34,897 bases of DNA from positions 1 to 34,897 of the forward strand of contig NZ_JAFBID010000070.1 of the NCBI RefSeq assembly GCF_016811235.1, in the 5' to 3' direction. The position numbers were made by a program, and so were the translations under genes. Origin of the DNA: Microvirga arabica (GTDB lineage Bacteria > Pseudomonadota > Alphaproteobacteria > Rhizobiales > Beijerinckiaceae). The notes beneath the pieces are model-generated. The model saw only the letters and a list, made by a program, of their open reading frames with translations, did no database searches and was not told where the DNA came from. Numbering within the stretch: position 1 is the stretch's first letter; the number at the start of each line of letters is the position of its first letter. Shown piece by piece: positions 32,714-34,897 of this stretch.

Positions 32714-33163
32714 TCAGGCTGCCTTGTCGATCTCGCGACGCATCACGAACTTCGTTCTTGTTTCCTGTGCAATCGAGAACCCGTGCCGCTTGTAGAACCG
32801 AAAGGCAGGATTATTCTTCAAAACGAAGAGAGCCATGGTCCTCGCTGTCCCCCGAAGCCCCTCCATCAACCGCTGCATGACCCTTGAGCCAATCCCGCGC
32901 CGCTGATGAGCAGGGGAGATATATAGTTGCTTCAGGAAGATTTCGTCCCCAGTTAGGCGAAACTCCACCCAGCCGATGTCCTCTCCGCCACTGAGCGTGA
33001 TGATCCTCGTATCGGCTGGACGCCAGAGGCTTGCAAACTGGGCCAGCTGGTCCTCCTCCCTCCACTCGCCCCAGGTCCCTGCGAGAGGTTTGATCGTCTC
33101 GACATAAAGACTGAGAGCAAAGGCGTAGTCGTCTGAACAGGCAGATCGCAGGTCGATAGTCAT
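32714..33163 (-). CDS. GNAT-family N-acetyltransferase
   Basis: A 149-residue GNAT-fold acyltransferase using acetyl-CoA. Motif A is LKQLYISPAHQRRGIGSRVMQRL, with the pyrophosphate-binding RRGIGS, and the end has NNPAFRFYKRHGFS typical of motif B. The substrate is unknown. It lies 67 bases upstream of the sirtuin gene on the same strand. Protein acylation control by the pair is possible but not shown. Confidence 0.88.
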   Translation of the reverse strand: MTIDLRSACSDDYAFALSLYVETIKPLAGTWGEWREEDQLAQFASLWRPADTRIITLSGGEDIGWVEFRLTGDEIFLKQLYISPAHQRRGIGSRVMQRLMEGLRGTARTMALFVLKNNPAFRFYKRHGFSIAQETRTKFVMRREIDKAA

Positions 33164-33449
33164 TGGTTGTTAGGAAATAGAAGGGTGGTCGTCTAGGGCT
33201 GCTGTCGCTTCTTGTTTGAAGGCATAGGTACTGCATCGGGCGGTCGATTTTATCAGGGCATCATCTCGATCAGGGGCACGCCCGCTTGCTCTATGGCCTG
33301 TATTGCCCTAACGCCAGCCCGTTGCGGGAGTTGTGGATGGGTGAGAGGCTTGAACGGCCTCTCCAGTCTCGCTGTCGGTCTCACGTTCATCGTGGCGACT
33401 TGGCATGATGAGGTCTCAGCCTGAGACTGCGGTCCCAGGAGGATCAACC
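33164..33449. other. Intergenic region between the GNAT gene and cspA, no gene supported
   Basis: No reading frame here has a good start signal or family pattern. A small palindrome GTCTCA-GCC-TGAGAC is at 33413-33427, close to the cspA terminator. The promoter of the GNAT-sirtuin pair should lie here, but no convincing -35/-10 pair was found. Confidence 0.45.
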
Positions 33450-33473
33450 AAGCCGCTCTGTCAGGAGCGGCTT
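33450..33473 (-). terminator. Terminator of cspA
   Basis: AAGCCGCTC (33450-33458) and GAGCGGCTT (33465-33473) form a perfect 9-bp stem with a 6-base loop, 37 bases after the cspA stop. The T content following on the minus strand is modest (TTGGTTG). Confidence 0.65.
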
Positions 33474-33509
33474 GACGAGCCAGCACTAAGCTCCCCGACT
33501 ATCCGCTGA

Positions 33510-33719
33510 TTACGCTTTTTGCAGGTTGGTTGCAGACTCTTTGCCTGTGCGGCGGTCAGCCTCCACCTCGTAGGAGATCTTCTGACCTTCAGCGAGACCG
33601 CGCATGCCGGCTCGCTCAAGGGCTGTGGCATGAACGAAGACGTCCTTGCCTCCGCTGTCCGGCTGAATGAAGCCATAGCCCTTTGTCTCGTTGTACCACT
33701 TCACAGTACCAGTCGCCAT
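33510..33719 (-). CDS. cspA: Cold-shock protein (CspA family)
   Basis: A 69-residue single cold-shock domain, of usual length. The RNA-binding motifs KGYGFI (RNP1) and VFVHA (RNP2) are both intact, after the start MATGTVKWYNETKGYG. It binds single-stranded RNA and DNA in the cytoplasm and melts secondary structure. AAGGAAC precedes the ATG. A sigma-70-like promoter lies about 45 bases upstream, giving a short leader rather than the long thermosensor leader of E. coli cspA. The exact paralogue class cannot be told. Confidence 0.95.
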   Translation of the reverse strand: MATGTVKWYNETKGYGFIQPDSGGKDVFVHATALERAGMRGLAEGQKISYEVEADRRTGKESATNLQKA

Positions 33720-33760
33720 TGCATGTTCCTTAAGTCTCGTCAGGTGCGCTTTCGCCAGGT

Positions 33761-33789
33761 TATCCTGCCGTGTCTGGCCACGGGGTCAA
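33761..33789 (-). promoter_or_regulatory. Candidate sigma-70-type promoter of cspA
   Basis: On the minus strand TTGACC (33784-33789), a 17-base spacer, and AGGATA (33761-33766). The predicted transcript would start near 33753, about 34 bases before the ATG at 33719. Confidence 0.5.
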
Positions 33790-33911
33790 GTGTCGGGGTT
33801 AACTACGCGACCTTCTTGCAATTCAAGCTGCTTCCGCTCTTGAACCCTGCGCCCTAATTCCATGAGCAGGGTGCTAGGACCAATAAAGGCACCGGTGGGA
33901 GTACAAGCCTG

Positions 33912-34610
33912 ATGAGCACGCATCGTCACTTTCTCATTGCTCCGTCTCTGGCTCGCCTGATCCAGAAGGAGAGGGGAGGTGAGCGGGTGCTGGAGGGCTA
34001 CTTTCCCGACCAGCCGCAGCGCGGCATCTTTGTGCGGATCGAGGAGCCCCGGAGCAGCCTGATCCTTGAGGCCATGGAGGGTGAAGCGCCCAATGAGCAG
34101 GCCAGCGTGCCTCTGGCCCATGCCCAAGCCCTGCTGGCCGTCAGCCATGGCCAGGTGGAGTACGTGCGGACCAAGCTCTTCATCGGCTCACACGAGATCC
34201 AGACCCTTCATTTCGTCAGGCCCGGTCCTCTCGATCTGGTCGCGGTTGAGGTTGCGCCGGAGGGTGAGCCGGACTTGCCTCCGCTGCCCTGGTTTGGACC
34301 CGAGGTCAGCAAGGAGCCCACTTACCAGCGCCGGCGCCTGGCTCTCGATGGTGCTCCGGAGGCTCCGGAAGTGGATGTCACGAACGCCGCCCTCAACAGC
34401 CTGCTTGACCTGCTCGAGGACCGATTCACAACCTGGCCGGTTCAGGGGAAAGCCGGGGAGCCGGACGCACCTGCTGCTGATGTTTCTCTGGCCTTAGCCG
34501 CTCCTGTGCGAGCGCCGGACGCCGAGGCAGATGGGGAGATCGATGACCTCGGCATCGAGGATGCGGTCATTCGCGAACTGGCGCGGGCTCTGCAGCCGCG
34601 GCGGGGCTGA
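33912..34610 (+). CDS. Degenerate CYTH-like (triphosphate tunnel fold) protein
   Basis: A 232-residue protein. Residues about 5-125 follow the strand order of CYTH domains: HFLIAPSLARLI, VLEGYFPDQPQRGIFVRIEEPRSSLILEA, then a helix QASVPLAHAQALLAV and VEYVRTKLFIGSHEIQTLHFVRP, ending DLVAVEVAPEGEPD. The N-terminal ExExK signature of catalytic CYTH enzymes is missing; the start reads MSTHRHFLI. Hence triphosphatase or cyclase activity is unlikely. The C-terminal 100 residues are acidic, Pro/Ala-rich and end in a helix (DAVIRELARALQPRRG). It is divergent from cspA. The family assignment is by pattern only. Confidence 0.55.
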   Translation: MSTHRHFLIAPSLARLIQKERGGERVLEGYFPDQPQRGIFVRIEEPRSSLILEAMEGEAPNEQASVPLAHAQALLAVSHGQVEYVRTKLFIGSHEIQTLHFVRPGPLDLVAVEVAPEGEPDLPPLPWFGPEVSKEPTYQRRRLALDGAPEAPEVDVTNAALNSLLDLLEDRFTTWPVQGKAGEPDAPAADVSLALAAPVRAPDAEADGEIDDLGIEDAVIRELARALQPRRG

Positions 34611-34897
34611 TAGATTGTGATGCATCTGCTCGGATCGGGAACAGCCTAGTTCTTGTCACGGTCCTCCGCTCGAACCCTGAATTCTGATTAATCGGCCGTC
34701 TCGGTCGTGCTGCCGTAGTTATGGCGATAGTCTCACCAGGCAATCTTCACCAAAAAATCCAGTGCGATGCACGCGTAGTGGCAATCGTTCCGGAAATTGT
34801 TTCAGAGCCAAGTTGACCGTTAGATGCCGTAATGGGCCTGCCGCTCACGAGCTAGCGGAGCGGGGTGGCTGTCCCTCAAAGTGATGGTGTTGAAACG
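34611..34897 (+). other. End of window, no feature seen
   Basis: No coding frame, RNA gene, strong hairpin or repeat was recognised in these 287 bases. The stretch is less GC-rich than its neighbours and may hold promoter sequence for a gene beyond the window. Confidence 0.4.

Noticed and set aside
1..34897. CRISPR array, prophage or insertion sequence
   Set aside because: No regularly spaced direct repeats, cas genes, transposase or phage structural genes were recognised anywhere in the window.

Overview
This is chromosomal DNA of a high-GC alphaproteobacterium. Gene content and regulatory signals point to the Hyphomicrobiales, most likely a Methylobacteriaceae genus such as Microvirga. The clues are an EcfG-type stress promoter, a DUF1236 lipoprotein, PhoX, a DUF2778 protein, a DUF6455 protein and many small Rhizobiales-type conserved proteins. 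The genus is an inference. No phage, plasmid, insertion sequence or CRISPR array was recognised, and most of the window looks like ordinary core and accessory chromosome.

Layout, left to right. Positions 1-5.7 kb hold the tail of ftsK, a DUF1236 lipoprotein with an EcfG-type promoter, an SDR oxidoreductase, and a class A penicillin-binding protein translationally coupled to an exported protein of unknown function. Positions 5.7-6.1 kb are non-coding, with a strong candidate small RNA. Positions 6.1-7.7 kb hold a glyoxalase, a deformylase-like protein that has lost two metal ligands, a small protein and tRNA-Asp. Positions 7.7-13.3 kb hold PhoX with a PHO-box-like site, a sigma-region-1.1-like membrane protein, an L,D-transpeptidase plus DUF882 pair, and a membrane-anchored DUF2726 protein. 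Positions 13.3-16.5 kb hold an RNase Z-like hydrolase and a five-gene leftward cluster that looks like copper handling (HMA domain, DUF4396, DUF305, an acidic protein, DUF411). That cluster is preceded by a promoter with the 19-bp spacer typical of MerR/CueR control.

Positions 16.6-20.4 kb hold a rightward MYG1 plus histone-deacetylase-like pair that converges on a leftward psuK-psuG pseudouridine catabolism operon. Positions 20.5-25.2 kb hold a DUF6455 protein, a PL5 alginate lyase-like protein, a DUF2778 protein, a persulfide-dioxygenase-type hydrolase, a structured intergenic region and an exported cupin. Positions 25.3-30.6 kb hold an HNH-like protein, an alpha/beta hydrolase, a soluble double-PAS chemoreceptor broken by a one-base frameshift, a 690-bp gene-free stretch and a DUF2235 hydrolase. 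Positions 30.6-34.9 kb hold a chimeric gene (winged helix joined to a CobW C-terminal domain), a class III sirtuin, a GNAT acetyltransferase, cspA and a degenerate CYTH-like protein.

The most interesting items are these: the winged-helix/CobW_C chimera, the deformylase homologue without its Cys and second His ligands, the membrane-tethered sigma 1.1-like domain, the copper cluster whose MerR-type promoter has no local regulator, the anti-Shine-Dalgarno-rich sRNA candidate, and the frameshifted chemoreceptor. All calls come from reading the sequence; no database search was run.
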